A stretch of 42,262 nt of DNA. Source: a virus. This document shows positions 21,171 through 30,396 of this stretch, piece by piece. The notes beneath the pieces were generated by a model. That model was given only the letters and a program-made list of their open reading frames with translations, did not search any database and was not told the DNA's origin. Location: positions 1-42,262 of the IMG/VR virus record IMGVR_UViG_3300042991_000229, one strand, 5' to 3'. The first letter of the stretch is position 1, and each line of letters begins with the position of its first letter. The position numbers were made by a program, and so were the translations under genes.

Positions 21171-24100
21171 TTATTTTAGAGAGTCAATCTCGTCTAGTAT
21201 TAAAGTCCTTAAATTATTGGTATCTTCATTCGTTTCGTTTTTATTCTCTTCCATCATATCGCGATAATCCTTGAGCATGAATTGTATATTCTTAATTGCT
21301 TCTTTATTTTTCTCGATGATATCATATTCTTCTTCAGTAAACTTATCTGGATTCTTTTCTAGCGTACTTAAATCACTTTTATTTTTATCTATTTGCTCAT
21401 AATAATTAATCATCTGTCTCCCGGCAGTAAAATGTAATCGCTTGATAAATGGGTTAGACATCTCTTTTCCTGTAAATATCGTAGAAAATCTTCCGGTATA
21501 TCCCTCAAACAAAGTTTCAAACTGAATAGGGCTTAAACCAACCTTGGGACCTAAGAACTTTGCAAGTTCAGTTGTATTCTCAAAATACCTATCCTCCTTA
21601 GCGTTAAATCTCATATAAAACGGTTCCAGATCTTTGACCGTAGGATAGAACCTTTTACCCATTACGACTTGACCTACGGGAGACACAGATTGAGGTATCC
21701 AGCTAGCGAATAACCTGAAAAAGTCTGTTGGATTAACCTGATCAGGAAGAAACGCTGTTATACCGCGGATATACTCCATTGGAGAATAATTATATTGAGT
21801 CATCAGATCTATCATCGCCATATTAAAAGCCGTAGACAATACCATCGCTTGTTCCGGCATACGAAGACGCATGAGGTCTTTACCGTTAGGGTTAGGAGCG
21901 TATAGATATTTGCCAATTTCTTCCGGCTGTAAATTCCCCATAATCTCTTTTTGCTCTTCCGAACCGCCCTTTAATATTGCAAGCATCGACAAAACGCTAG
22001 CAACATTCATTACGCTCATCGCTAATAAAGCGCGCTTAGCTGTCTTTTTCTCAGTCATTGACCGTCCCTGCTGGGCAATGACGCTCATGCTTGACTTCAT
22101 GTACGGGAGAGATCTAATCCAAGTATTTAAGAAATTTCTTGACTTACCTTTATGGTGGAATGGGACAGATACGCGCCCAGCCATCTCGAAAGCAATGATT
22201 GGATCATGCCCATTTTTCCTAGCTTGAGCATACTCAGCAAACCTTGTTAATATTTCTGAAGAAGTAACCGGAATTGTGAATAGTTTCTCCGGGTAATCTC
22301 TTAAAAACTTCATAATTTTATCACCAAGATGTTTTTCCCTAGTAATTTTATCATAAGCATCTTGGGCTTTTAATTCACCTAAAGAAAGAAAAGTTAATTG
22401 TTCGCCGCCGTACATCAAAAATTCCTTAAAGTATTGCGCTATTGGAGAATTAGTATTGTCTGTAATTATATCTCCAATTAGCTTGAAAGCATTTTTAAAT
22501 GGAGTATATATTGGGATAAAATTATTCTGAGTATTAGATACCGCGGATAATTGGTCAATTACAAAGTTAGTTAATGCGAATAATGGATATCTTCCCGTCG
22601 TACCCTTAACGAATTGTCTTGCTAGGAATGAATTTGTTTTCTTTATCGCTCCAGCAATTAAACCCGGGTCTTCAGGAAGGGAAAATGTATCTTCTAACAT
22701 TTGCCTAACATCAGCATCAACTATGTAAGGTATACGTTTTCCTTTAAAATAAGCCATCATAATATTTTCATTTAAGTCTTGAGGATATGTTACCTTGCCT
22801 GTTTTATCATCAACCTGACGCATAAGCCCGCGAGGATCAGGAACAAATATCTCCGGGTTTAATGGAGCTAAATTATTTATTATCGCATTACGGATTAATT
22901 GTTGATATGCCTTCTTAGTAATCTCAAAATGGTTTCGCATTGACTCATAAACAGGGCTTGATATATCTAGCCCGGAACCCGTTCTTGTTATTAATGAACT
23001 CGGTCTTTTCTTTCCCTTTCTCGTTGTCCCGGAGCCAACATTAATATCCCCAATTATTTCATTGAAAATGTCACGTTTAAATGGAGTATATCCTATGATA
23101 CTCTTTCCCTCCTCATACGTATTTTCTGATATAAGATGCGCTTTATACATGACGTCCCAATCTGCCTCAACCAACTTATCGTACATTGACGCGAATTCAT
23201 CATACACTGGCTTACGCTGCTGATATGCCGCCTCAGCAAGATTCCTAGGCATATTATCTTTTTTCAATATTGAATTCTGCCGATTATATCTCTTAACCAA
23301 AGTCCTGAGTTGTTTAATCAGGCCACGGTCATATTGAAGTTCTCCCGTCTCGTCATCTTCAACGGCTGAGGCTTGGATTCCTTCCTTAAGTATATCAATA
23401 TGTATACCTAACTTCTCAACATAATCATACGCGAACTTTGTCCGACGAGCAACAAGGTATTGGTTAAAATGAGATATCGTGGGAAGCGACTTTATCAACG
23501 TGCTCCAATTGAACTTATATTTCTCAATGAACCTTCCGTTCTTATTAAAAGTAACATAAGTATTATTCCCGAATCCCCACGGCCCTAAACCAAAAAAGGG
23601 ATCATCACTAATATTATGCTGGGCAATTCTGTGTATTCTATCGTACATCCTAGCTAACGAAGAAGTAACGCGTTCAGAAAGATTAATCTTTCCTTCCAGC
23701 TTCTCCAAGAATAGCCTGTCATCGTTATGTTCATTGATTAACGACTCAGTAATATTTAAAAACGGCTTTTCCGGAGCCACAACCGTGTCAGCTATCCTTG
23801 CTCCAATCTTATCTGCCGGAGATAATGCTTGATATTCTTTAAATATGCCATTCATTTCATTTGCTGCATTAACCATTGTCTCGTTATAATATTCACCATT
23901 AGGATCTATGAACTTATCATATAAATAAGGGAAAGCTTCTTTTGTGCTATCAGGATTCATTGCATAATGCTCAAAGAATACAGCTATACCTTCAGTTACC
24001 CTTGTGTATAATGGATGATCTCTTCTTGCCCGGCCATACCATTTAACGTAAGCATCAGTAAGGGCCTGCCTTAATTTAAAGGTCGCCGGATCGTATATTT

Positions 24101-27100
24101 CTGTATCTTCAGTTGATGATTCAACCGTACGCATTATTTTTTCTCTTACTTTGAACTTATCATCCATATAATGCGTGACTTCATGCATCGCGACAGAAAT
24201 AGCATTTTTAGTCTTTAGTAATATTGTTTTTGTCTTTGGTAAGTAGACTCCGGCAAACTTCTTCGGGACATATCTTTCGCCGAATATCCCGGCATATTTC
24301 TTAATAAAATCATGGACCTTCCTTGATAACTTAAACTCAGATTTTTTACTTTCATCAACCTGTCTGTCAACTTCATCAATATCTAATTTTTCATTAGGAT
24401 CATCTATCGCCACAGATCCGCTATTTCCTTCACCGCTTCCAAAATCATTCTCTACTTCTTCATTATCAATTTCGTTCAATATATTTTGTAAAGCATCATT
24501 AGATATAGCTTTCTTTTTCTTATTAGAAACAGCAATAGAACCAACCGATTTATCCTTCACAACCTTAGCCTTCTTACTTTTCTTAGAAGATACTGGCCCA
24601 TTAAAGGCTAACTCTAATTGGTCATCTGATATAACAACCTTAGCGGCTGGAGATGGAGTGCTAGAATATTCTTTATTCTTTTTCTTCTTAATTAAATCCA
24701 TTCTCCTGTCATAAGCATCCTTGGCAATTTTAATGGCCTGATCATCAGACAGTTTGTTCACATCAGATTCAGAAAATCCAGTCCTTAATTGAGGATGAGA
24801 TAAATTGCTTCTTATGTTTCCAGCAATATCTTCTTTACTCATTCCCCCCATCTTATCAATAATATAATCTTTATAGCTTCTCGCCAGTAGTTCATCTAAC
24901 GCAAGATCTGGACTGACTTCATCCGCTTCTCCACTATCTTCAGTCGCGATATCAATTTCTTTTCTAGCAGCATATTCTAATTCAAGCGCGTCTAACTCTT
25001 CCTGAATAGCCCCGGACTCATACCGCTTATCAATTAATGTTTCCAAATCCTCAGTTGATAATGCCTTGACTGAGTCAGGAAGCATAGTCCCCCCGCCCTC
25101 TTTGTTTGTTTCTTTGCTTAGTAAGTAATCAATTTGCTTATCTCCCAATACTTCTTGTATTTTTTCAAAAGTATATTTTTTATCCTTCCCAATATTAAAT
25201 CTATCAACTATAAGCTGTTTCTCTAATGAACTATACACCTTACCATCTTTGGGGGAGAGCTTCCGAGCTTTTTTACTAGATCCAGTATCAGGAGCCGGAG
25301 GTGGTAGCTTAACTGCAACACCAGCGTCACCTTCCGTCCCATATTTCTGTTGCATGAAATCTTTAAATCCTTTAATGTTTTCATCGCTTAAATCAAACTT
25401 TTCGTCATTCCGGCTTCTCACATACTCAGCAAATTCATTCGCGATGAAAGTGTCAACCGATGCTTTCTTTCTAGCTTTGTCTAACCATGGCTGATCATTA
25501 ATCCAGTTAATAACGTCTTCACCAACATCTCCAGTGCTTTCCGGGTCAGGTCCTTCAACTCTCTTGACATTACCGGCTTCATCCATAACATAGTGCCATT
25601 CATCTGAATCTTCAGGCGGTTTATTAGTATTCTCAATATTAGAGTCAGCCGTAGCTTCCTTAGCGCTTCTATTATCACTCTCCTTAGCCATCTTTTTCAT
25701 CTTTGCGTCGCTGACATAAGAACTAACAGTTTTTCCGAGTTCTCGATCGATCACCATCCTTGCAATATCCATATCAGACTTCTCTCCCAAGAATGGAAAT
25801 CTCACAACTAAATCGCCTGCCCATGTGCTAAAATCTATTATACCGTTTTTATTAGAACGTCTTTTTAGGAGCGCTTGTTCTTCCGGCTCAAAATTTCTTA
25901 ATATCTCTTCATTTATCCTAATCCCGCCTTTAACCCTTCGCATCAAGGATGAAATTCGACCGCTCTCAGCTAACTCTAAATCACTCTTTTTACGACCTTT
26001 ATTAAACTTGCGCCTATCAATTTTTTCAATGACCTTGTTATATATCTCTTGATCATTAGCCTTAATCGCCTCACCAGTAGCTTCTATTACTTCATCAACA
26101 TTAACACCGTCAGCCTTTGCGTCGCTAATCATCTTATCAACTTGATTAATCCTAGCCTTGGAAAAACCGCCAAACATAAATCCACTAATAAAACCGATAA
26201 TAATAGACTCGGAAATACCTTCAAAGATATCAATAGCTCTTTGTTCTCCTACACTATTGACAAGATTTCCCCAAACGTGCTGAGATCCTTCCTCGAACGG
26301 GCCTTCCTGTATCCCCATTTCAGTCATGTACAACAAGCGTTTCCCGGCAGTGACAATAGTTCTTCTTGCATTGCGGCCAACACCAACTTTTGCTAATCCC
26401 TTAATAACATTCTTTCCAATCTTGCCTAACGGTCGAACACCCGCTGCAAAAGTGCGGAGAGAAACAGATTCTAACGCTCCGTTAACAATCGTATCAACTC
26501 CATATAAGAATATTGCTTCAGCTGGAGTTACTTTTCCATTTTCCATTAACTCATTAAATCTTTCAGAAGTTTCAGGCATGGCAATCAAATAACCACCAAC
26601 TAGTGGATTACCAGTTACGATAGCTGTCAAGATACCAAGACCACTCATTGGAGCGGACTGGGCTACTCCTGCAACAGCCCTTGTCCATGAAGGATTCTGC
26701 ATAAAATCGCCTTCAAAGACTTTTGGATTACGCGCTAACATTTCCTCGCTGGAATTGGCAAGTAAAAGTTCTCTTAACTTATCAGCCTTATCCTCAACGG
26801 CATTTAATTCATTCATTGACTTATTAAATTCATCAACCTTCGCTTGCTCTTCAGGCGTCCTATCTTCAGGACCTTTCCCACCGCCAAAAACAGGCATATC
26901 CTTACCCATCTTAGCTTTAATGCCTTCTCTTATAAGGTTTAAACCAGCTTTCCCAACGTTAACGATCCCAGCTGGAATATCAGTATAAAAAGCCCGGCCA
27001 AGAGGTTTTCTTAAACCTTCACTAAAGAAGTTAAGTGCTTCTTCGGCAAACCCACGGTCTTCCATATCTTCAATCAAGCGTAATCTTGCTTCAAAATTAT

Positions 27101-28811
27101 TTATTTCCTTTTCTACGGGCGCAGAGAAAAATCTCCATCCGGGGATAGAATTCTTCATCTTGATATTTAAGTTTTTCATAATATCAAGCGTGCTGTTAAC
27201 ATCCACCGGCTGTTCTTTAATCTTTGTACTCTCAGATATTTCATTAGCAAACTTAGAAGCATCTTCCAGCGCCATACCACCTACAACAGCAAACTCGTAA
27301 ATAGCTTTATCAACCATGTCAATGTCAAACTTATCAATTGCGCTAACAGTAGCTTCGGTAAGCCTTCTAAACTTATTATCATTGCTATTAGACCGCTTTA
27401 TTTCATTTTCAATAGACTTGCTTGAAGCCTCGTCCGGAGAGACTCCCATTGTTATAAAATTAATGAAATCAATATAAGCTTGTCCATAAGATGTGCCAGA
27501 TTCTTTTTGCCATTTTTTTACAGTTTCGCTAGACTCATTAACTGCCTTCCTAGACTGTGCATTTTTATCAGTTCCAAGCTGTTCAGCCAACTGGAATAAA
27601 ACCATTGCTTGCTGACGTCCTTCTTTGGTCTCAAAAAAATCTTCCGTTCCCATAAGATCAACAAGATCTTTTCCTAATTGTCCTTCATCAGAAGTCGTTA
27701 ATATCTTTTTAGCATAATCAACAAAAGCCCGCGATCTTGCCGGCTCTCCCGGATAAAGATAACTTTTTTCAGGAGCACGCTTTGGCGGAGCAGAAGTAAA
27801 CTGTATAAAGGCTTGCGTAGCACCGTCAGGAAGTCCACCTTCACTGAGTTCGTCGATGCTAGACATATTAGCAATTGAGACTGTACCCTTTCTCATCCCG
27901 TCAATAACCTTAAAGAAATTATTAAGCTTTCCCTTGTCTTCCATGCGCTTCATATCATCGTCCATTGCCTTGGAAGTTTTGGAAATCTTCATCTTCAAGT
28001 CATTATATTGCTGCGTGCTAATCCTGAGATCTTTATCAATATCGTCTCTAGTAAATTTTAATAATTTATATGATTTTTCTCCAGTAGTATCAATGTGTAA
28101 AGCTGCCAAAACAGAATTTTCAACACCCTTTTGGATTGCATCGCTGACATTAGTTTTTATTATCGTAGGATCCGTTCCTATCCCGCGATCATAAACTTCT
28201 TGGCTGACTGCGATATTCCGGATTGCTGATAATAAGGATTCTCCATTCACGGCTATAGAAAAATCTCTTGTTTGCTGCGCGATGCTATTCTCCATTAAAG
28301 CTTTATGTTTTTCCTGATACTGTACGGATTCATGCCTATTAACTTCGTTATACCGTGAAACACTGAGATTATTCATCTTTTGCTTAAGCTTTAATTTATA
28401 TTCTGGATCTTGTACTGTCTCTAAATAATTAGGGACGATAGAATCGTTATACGAAACATAATCTTTCAGCGCTCCAGTAGCATTTGATAGTTTTCTATTC
28501 AAGAGCCCATAAGGTCTTTTAACTTCTAGTCCGTCAATTTTAACCGTCTCAATTTCGTCGCTGAATAAACGATTATTAATATCGTTTGAATATTTAATGA
28601 ATGAATCTTCGACCTGTTGTTCGTTAGCGATTTTTTTACGCTCTAAATAACGATCATATATCTTATCCGCAAATGTTCCGATAATCTTTGCTGTATCTTG
28701 AAGATCTTCACCAGCATTGCCAAACGCTTCCCGGGAAGCCCGTGGAAACTTTACCTGAGGAATTTCGACAACATCTATCTTTTCTGTTCTTTGATATTGA
28801 GGTACTTTCAT
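21171..28811 (-). CDS. Giant internal virion/ejection protein with HEVTH metallopeptidase motif
   Basis: 2546 residues, the largest gene. The N-terminus (VPQYQRTEKIDVVEIPQVKF) and long helical region resemble podoviral internal virion proteins that are ejected with DNA. Hydrophobic glycine-rich segments occur near residues 710-750 and 870-890 (SESIIIGFISGFMFGG). An AMHEVTHYMDD motif places H1543, E1544 and H1547 as zinc ligands and catalyst, with E1607 or E1614 (EGIAVFFEHY) as a possible third ligand. Low-complexity Lys/Ser linkers lie around 1380-1480. The C-terminal 500 residues resemble the LPD38-type domain of large polyvalent proteins. It follows the gp14-like gene with a TAATG overlap. 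Virion location is inferred from family and gene order. Confidence 0.8.
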   Translation of the reverse strand: MKVPQYQRTEKIDVVEIPQVKFPRASREAFGNAGEDLQDTAKIIGTFADKIYDRYLERKKIANEQQVEDSFIKYSNDINNRLFSDEIETVKIDGLEVKRPYGLLNRKLSNATGALKDYVSYNDSIVPNYLETVQDPEYKLKLKQKMNNLSVSRYNEVNRHESVQYQEKHKALMENSIAQQTRDFSIAVNGESLLSAIRNIAVSQEVYDRGIGTDPTIIKTNVSDAIQKGVENSVLAALHIDTTGEKSYKLLKFTRDDIDKDLRISTQQYNDLKMKISKTSKAMDDDMKRMEDKGKLNNFFKVIDGMRKGTVSIANMSSIDELSEGGLPDGATQAFIQFTSAPPKRAPEKSYLYPGEPARSRAFVDYAKKILTTSDEGQLGKDLVDLMGTEDFFETKEGRQQAMVLFQLAEQLGTDKNAQSRKAVNESSETVKKWQKESGTSYGQAYIDFINFITMGVSPDEASSKSIENEIKRSNSNDNKFRRLTEATVSAIDKFDIDMVDKAIYEFAVVGGMALEDASKFANEISESTKIKEQPVDVNSTLDIMKNLNIKMKNSIPGWRFFSAPVEKEINNFEARLRLIEDMEDRGFAEEALNFFSEGLRKPLGRAFYTDIPAGIVNVGKAGLNLIREGIKAKMGKDMPVFGGGKGPEDRTPEEQAKVDEFNKSMNELNAVEDKADKLRELLLANSSEEMLARNPKVFEGDFMQNPSWTRAVAGVAQSAPMSGLGILTAIVTGNPLVGGYLIAMPETSERFNELMENGKVTPAEAIFLYGVDTIVNGALESVSLRTFAAGVRPLGKIGKNVIKGLAKVGVGRNARRTIVTAGKRLLYMTEMGIQEGPFEEGSQHVWGNLVNSVGEQRAIDIFEGISESIIIGFISGFMFGGFSKARINQVDKMISDAKADGVNVDEVIEATGEAIKANDQEIYNKVIEKIDRRKFNKGRKKSDLELAESGRISSLMRRVKGGIRINEEILRNFEPEEQALLKRRSNKNGIIDFSTWAGDLVVRFPFLGEKSDMDIARMVIDRELGKTVSSYVSDAKMKKMAKESDNRSAKEATADSNIENTNKPPEDSDEWHYVMDEAGNVKRVEGPDPESTGDVGEDVINWINDQPWLDKARKKASVDTFIANEFAEYVRSRNDEKFDLSDENIKGFKDFMQQKYGTEGDAGVAVKLPPPAPDTGSSKKARKLSPKDGKVYSSLEKQLIVDRFNIGKDKKYTFEKIQEVLGDKQIDYLLSKETNKEGGGTMLPDSVKALSTEDLETLIDKRYESGAIQEELDALELEYAARKEIDIATEDSGEADEVSPDLALDELLARSYKDYIIDKMGGMSKEDIAGNIRSNLSHPQLRTGFSESDVNKLSDDQAIKIAKDAYDRRMDLIKKKKNKEYSSTPSPAAKVVISDDQLELAFNGPVSSKKSKKAKVVKDKSVGSIAVSNKKKKAISNDALQNILNEIDNEEVENDFGSGEGNSGSVAIDDPNEKLDIDEVDRQVDESKKSEFKLSRKVHDFIKKYAGIFGERYVPKKFAGVYLPKTKTILLKTKNAISVAMHEVTHYMDDKFKVREKIMRTVESSTEDTEIYDPATFKLRQALTDAYVKWYGRARRDHPLYTRVTEGIAVFFEHYAMNPDSTKEAFPYLYDKFIDPNGEYYNETMVNAANEMNGIFKEYQALSPADKIGARIADTVVAPEKPFLNITESLINEHNDDRLFLEKLEGKINLSERVTSSLARMYDRIHRIAQHNISDDPFFGLGPWGFGNNTYVTFNKNGRFIEKYKFNWSTLIKSLPTISHFNQYLVARRTKFAYDYVEKLGIHIDILKEGIQASAVEDDETGELQYDRGLIKQLRTLVKRYNRQNSILKKDNMPRNLAEAAYQQRKPVYDEFASMYDKLVEADWDVMYKAHLISENTYEEGKSIIGYTPFKRDIFNEIIGDINVGSGTTRKGKKRPSSLITRTGSGLDISSPVYESMRNHFEITKKAYQQLIRNAIINNLAPLNPEIFVPDPRGLMRQVDDKTGKVTYPQDLNENIMMAYFKGKRIPYIVDADVRQMLEDTFSLPEDPGLIAGAIKKTNSFLARQFVKGTTGRYPLFALTNFVIDQLSAVSNTQNNFIPIYTPFKNAFKLIGDIITDNTNSPIAQYFKEFLMYGGEQLTFLSLGELKAQDAYDKITREKHLGDKIMKFLRDYPEKLFTIPVTSSEILTRFAEYAQARKNGHDPIIAFEMAGRVSVPFHHKGKSRNFLNTWIRSLPYMKSSMSVIAQQGRSMTEKKTAKRALLAMSVMNVASVLSMLAILKGGSEEQKEIMGNLQPEEIGKYLYAPNPNGKDLMRLRMPEQAMVLSTAFNMAMIDLMTQYNYSPMEYIRGITAFLPDQVNPTDFFRLFASWIPQSVSPVGQVVMGKRFYPTVKDLEPFYMRFNAKEDRYFENTTELAKFLGPKVGLSPIQFETLFEGYTGRFSTIFTGKEMSNPFIKRLHFTAGRQMINYYEQIDKNKSDLSTLEKNPDKFTEEEYDIIEKNKEAIKNIQFMLKDYRDMMEENKNETNEDTNNLRTLILDEIDSLK

Positions 28812-29455
28812 TATCTGATACTCCCACTAAGAGTCCTGAGGTTAGTTGATTGCTTACTCGTCAGATTTCCAACAAAGTCAACTCCATTACCTCCACCTGT
28901 TGTTTTTGGCGCTGTTGCACCACTAGCCTTCGCGTATGCTCCTCCAACTAAAGAAGAAGCTGTTGATAATAGAGTATTAAATGATTTACGTTTAGCACTT
29001 GCCATTGCTTGTGCTCCGACGAATTTATTATTTTCGGATTCAGTTAAACCAGCCCATCGTTTATATTGAGCGTCAGTCTCGATTGACCAAGATTTTGCAT
29101 CAGCATTAAACCTGATTGCAAGTTCATCGGCTCTTGCGCCAGAAATAGTATCACCAACGAGATCAGACGCCGTAACTGACGACAAATCAATTCCATTCGC
29201 GACAATAGATGCTTTTTGTGCCGCGGCAAACCGAAGAATTTCTCGCTTCTTATCCTTATCTTCATACTTAGCCGCGTCTTGGACCATTTGACTTTGTTTC
29301 TGTCCAATACGATAATTATATTCCGCTTCGGTTTTAGCCACGTCAGCGAGATAATTATAATATTTCTTTTGTTGCCGACCCTCTTGATACTGGCCATAAG
29401 CACTCATGGCTCCAGTTAAAGCTACAATACCCATTGAGATCCAAAACCAACTCAT
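28811..29455 (-). CDS. Internal virion protein gp14-like
   Basis: Begins MSWFWISMGIVALTGAMSAY, a membrane-active helix, followed by a helical, Gln/Ala/Lys-rich body containing AAAQKASIVANGIDLSS, a pattern found in T7 gp14-type core proteins (VA-x-GIDL-SGS). A C-terminal Gly/Ser-rich tail follows. T7 gp14 forms the outer-membrane part of the ejection channel. The gene is between the GNAT-cupin gene and the giant protein, as in T7-like order. Confidence 0.82.
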   Translation of the reverse strand: MSWFWISMGIVALTGAMSAYGQYQEGRQQKKYYNYLADVAKTEAEYNYRIGQKQSQMVQDAAKYEDKDKKREILRFAAAQKASIVANGIDLSSVTASDLVGDTISGARADELAIRFNADAKSWSIETDAQYKRWAGLTESENNKFVGAQAMASAKRKSFNTLLSTASSLVGGAYAKASGATAPKTTGGGNGVDFVGNLTSKQSTNLRTLSGSIR

Positions 29456-30396
29456 TGTATGAGCCCTCCATCCATTTGTTCTAGCTTAGGTATTTCATCG
29501 AAAGATTTAGCAATTATATCTTGCTCTATTTCCGCAATATCTGTTTTATGGGTAGCGTGAATAGTAACCCAAACAGTATCTTCATGGGTAAAAGCCACCC
29601 TTCTCGTTCCCGGCATTGTTATCCCTTGATACGGAGCTTTGATCCTAGTAATGCCATCTTCCGTTAAAACTGATATGTCTCCCTTCATTATAAAGTATGG
29701 ATGTGTTAATTTGTGGATTTTGCTTACACCTAATATTCCTTTTGGTATAAATATTTCTCTGACATAAGACCCATCGCAGAACGTATGCTTAAGGGGACAA
29801 GAATCAGAATCCCCAATCTTAGCACCCGGGAATTTAAGTAATGCTTCTTGCAAAAGATCAGTTTTTTGCCTGACGCTTAATTCTTTTGTAACCAAAGACT
29901 TAGGAGCCTCAAGAATATTTGCTCTCTTCTCAAAAGAAAAATAACAGAACGGTAATCTTTCCGCACCATAAGGATTAGGTTCATCAATTGTTGCTCCAAG
30001 CATCCTTAACCAAAGGATCGATTTCTCATTCCTTGTATCAACAAAATTATGCAAATACGGGTACCGATCTAACATCATCGCAATAAAACACCGACTGTAT
30101 TTCAAGAATCTATATTTATGGTTTTCAAGATCATCTGTTGCCAATAACCAAACAAGCGCTGACTTCCCAAGAATATTTTCCGGCGTTACCCCAAACATTC
30201 CCATGGGATTGCCATTATGAATAGTCATTGATAAAACCGCATTGTTAAAACTTTCTAATAAAGCTTCATGTGGAGTAAGATGATCACTAGCCCATACTTC
30301 ATTAATATCAGACTGCCTCATATGTTCCGCAAGATATGGTATGTCGCTAATCACTGTGTCCTTAACTGTATTTTGTCCATCATCATAATATATCAC
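29452..30396 (-). CDS. Gp13-like GNAT-fold protein fused to a cupin domain
   Basis: Residues 1-150 (ISDIPYLAEHMRQSDINEVW, NPMGMFGVTP, RFLKYSRCFIAMML, LRMLGATID) match the GNAT-like T7 Gp13/DUF2833 family of virion-morphogenesis proteins. Residues 185-290 form a small cupin-like barrel (FIPKGILGVSKIHKLTHPYF, then PYQGITMPGTRRVAFTHEDT and WVTIHATHKTD). In many podoviruses the two are separate neighbouring genes; here they are one 314-residue protein. ATGA overlaps join it to the tail tubular B gene and to the gp14 gene. Enzyme activity is not implied. Confidence 0.78.
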   Translation of the reverse strand: MIYYDDGQNTVKDTVISDIPYLAEHMRQSDINEVWASDHLTPHEALLESFNNAVLSMTIHNGNPMGMFGVTPENILGKSALVWLLATDDLENHKYRFLKYSRCFIAMMLDRYPYLHNFVDTRNEKSILWLRMLGATIDEPNPYGAERLPFCYFSFEKRANILEAPKSLVTKELSVRQKTDLLQEALLKFPGAKIGDSDSCPLKHTFCDGSYVREIFIPKGILGVSKIHKLTHPYFIMKGDISVLTEDGITRIKAPYQGITMPGTRRVAFTHEDTVWVTIHATHKTDIAEIEQDIIAKSFDEIPKLEQMDGGLIQ

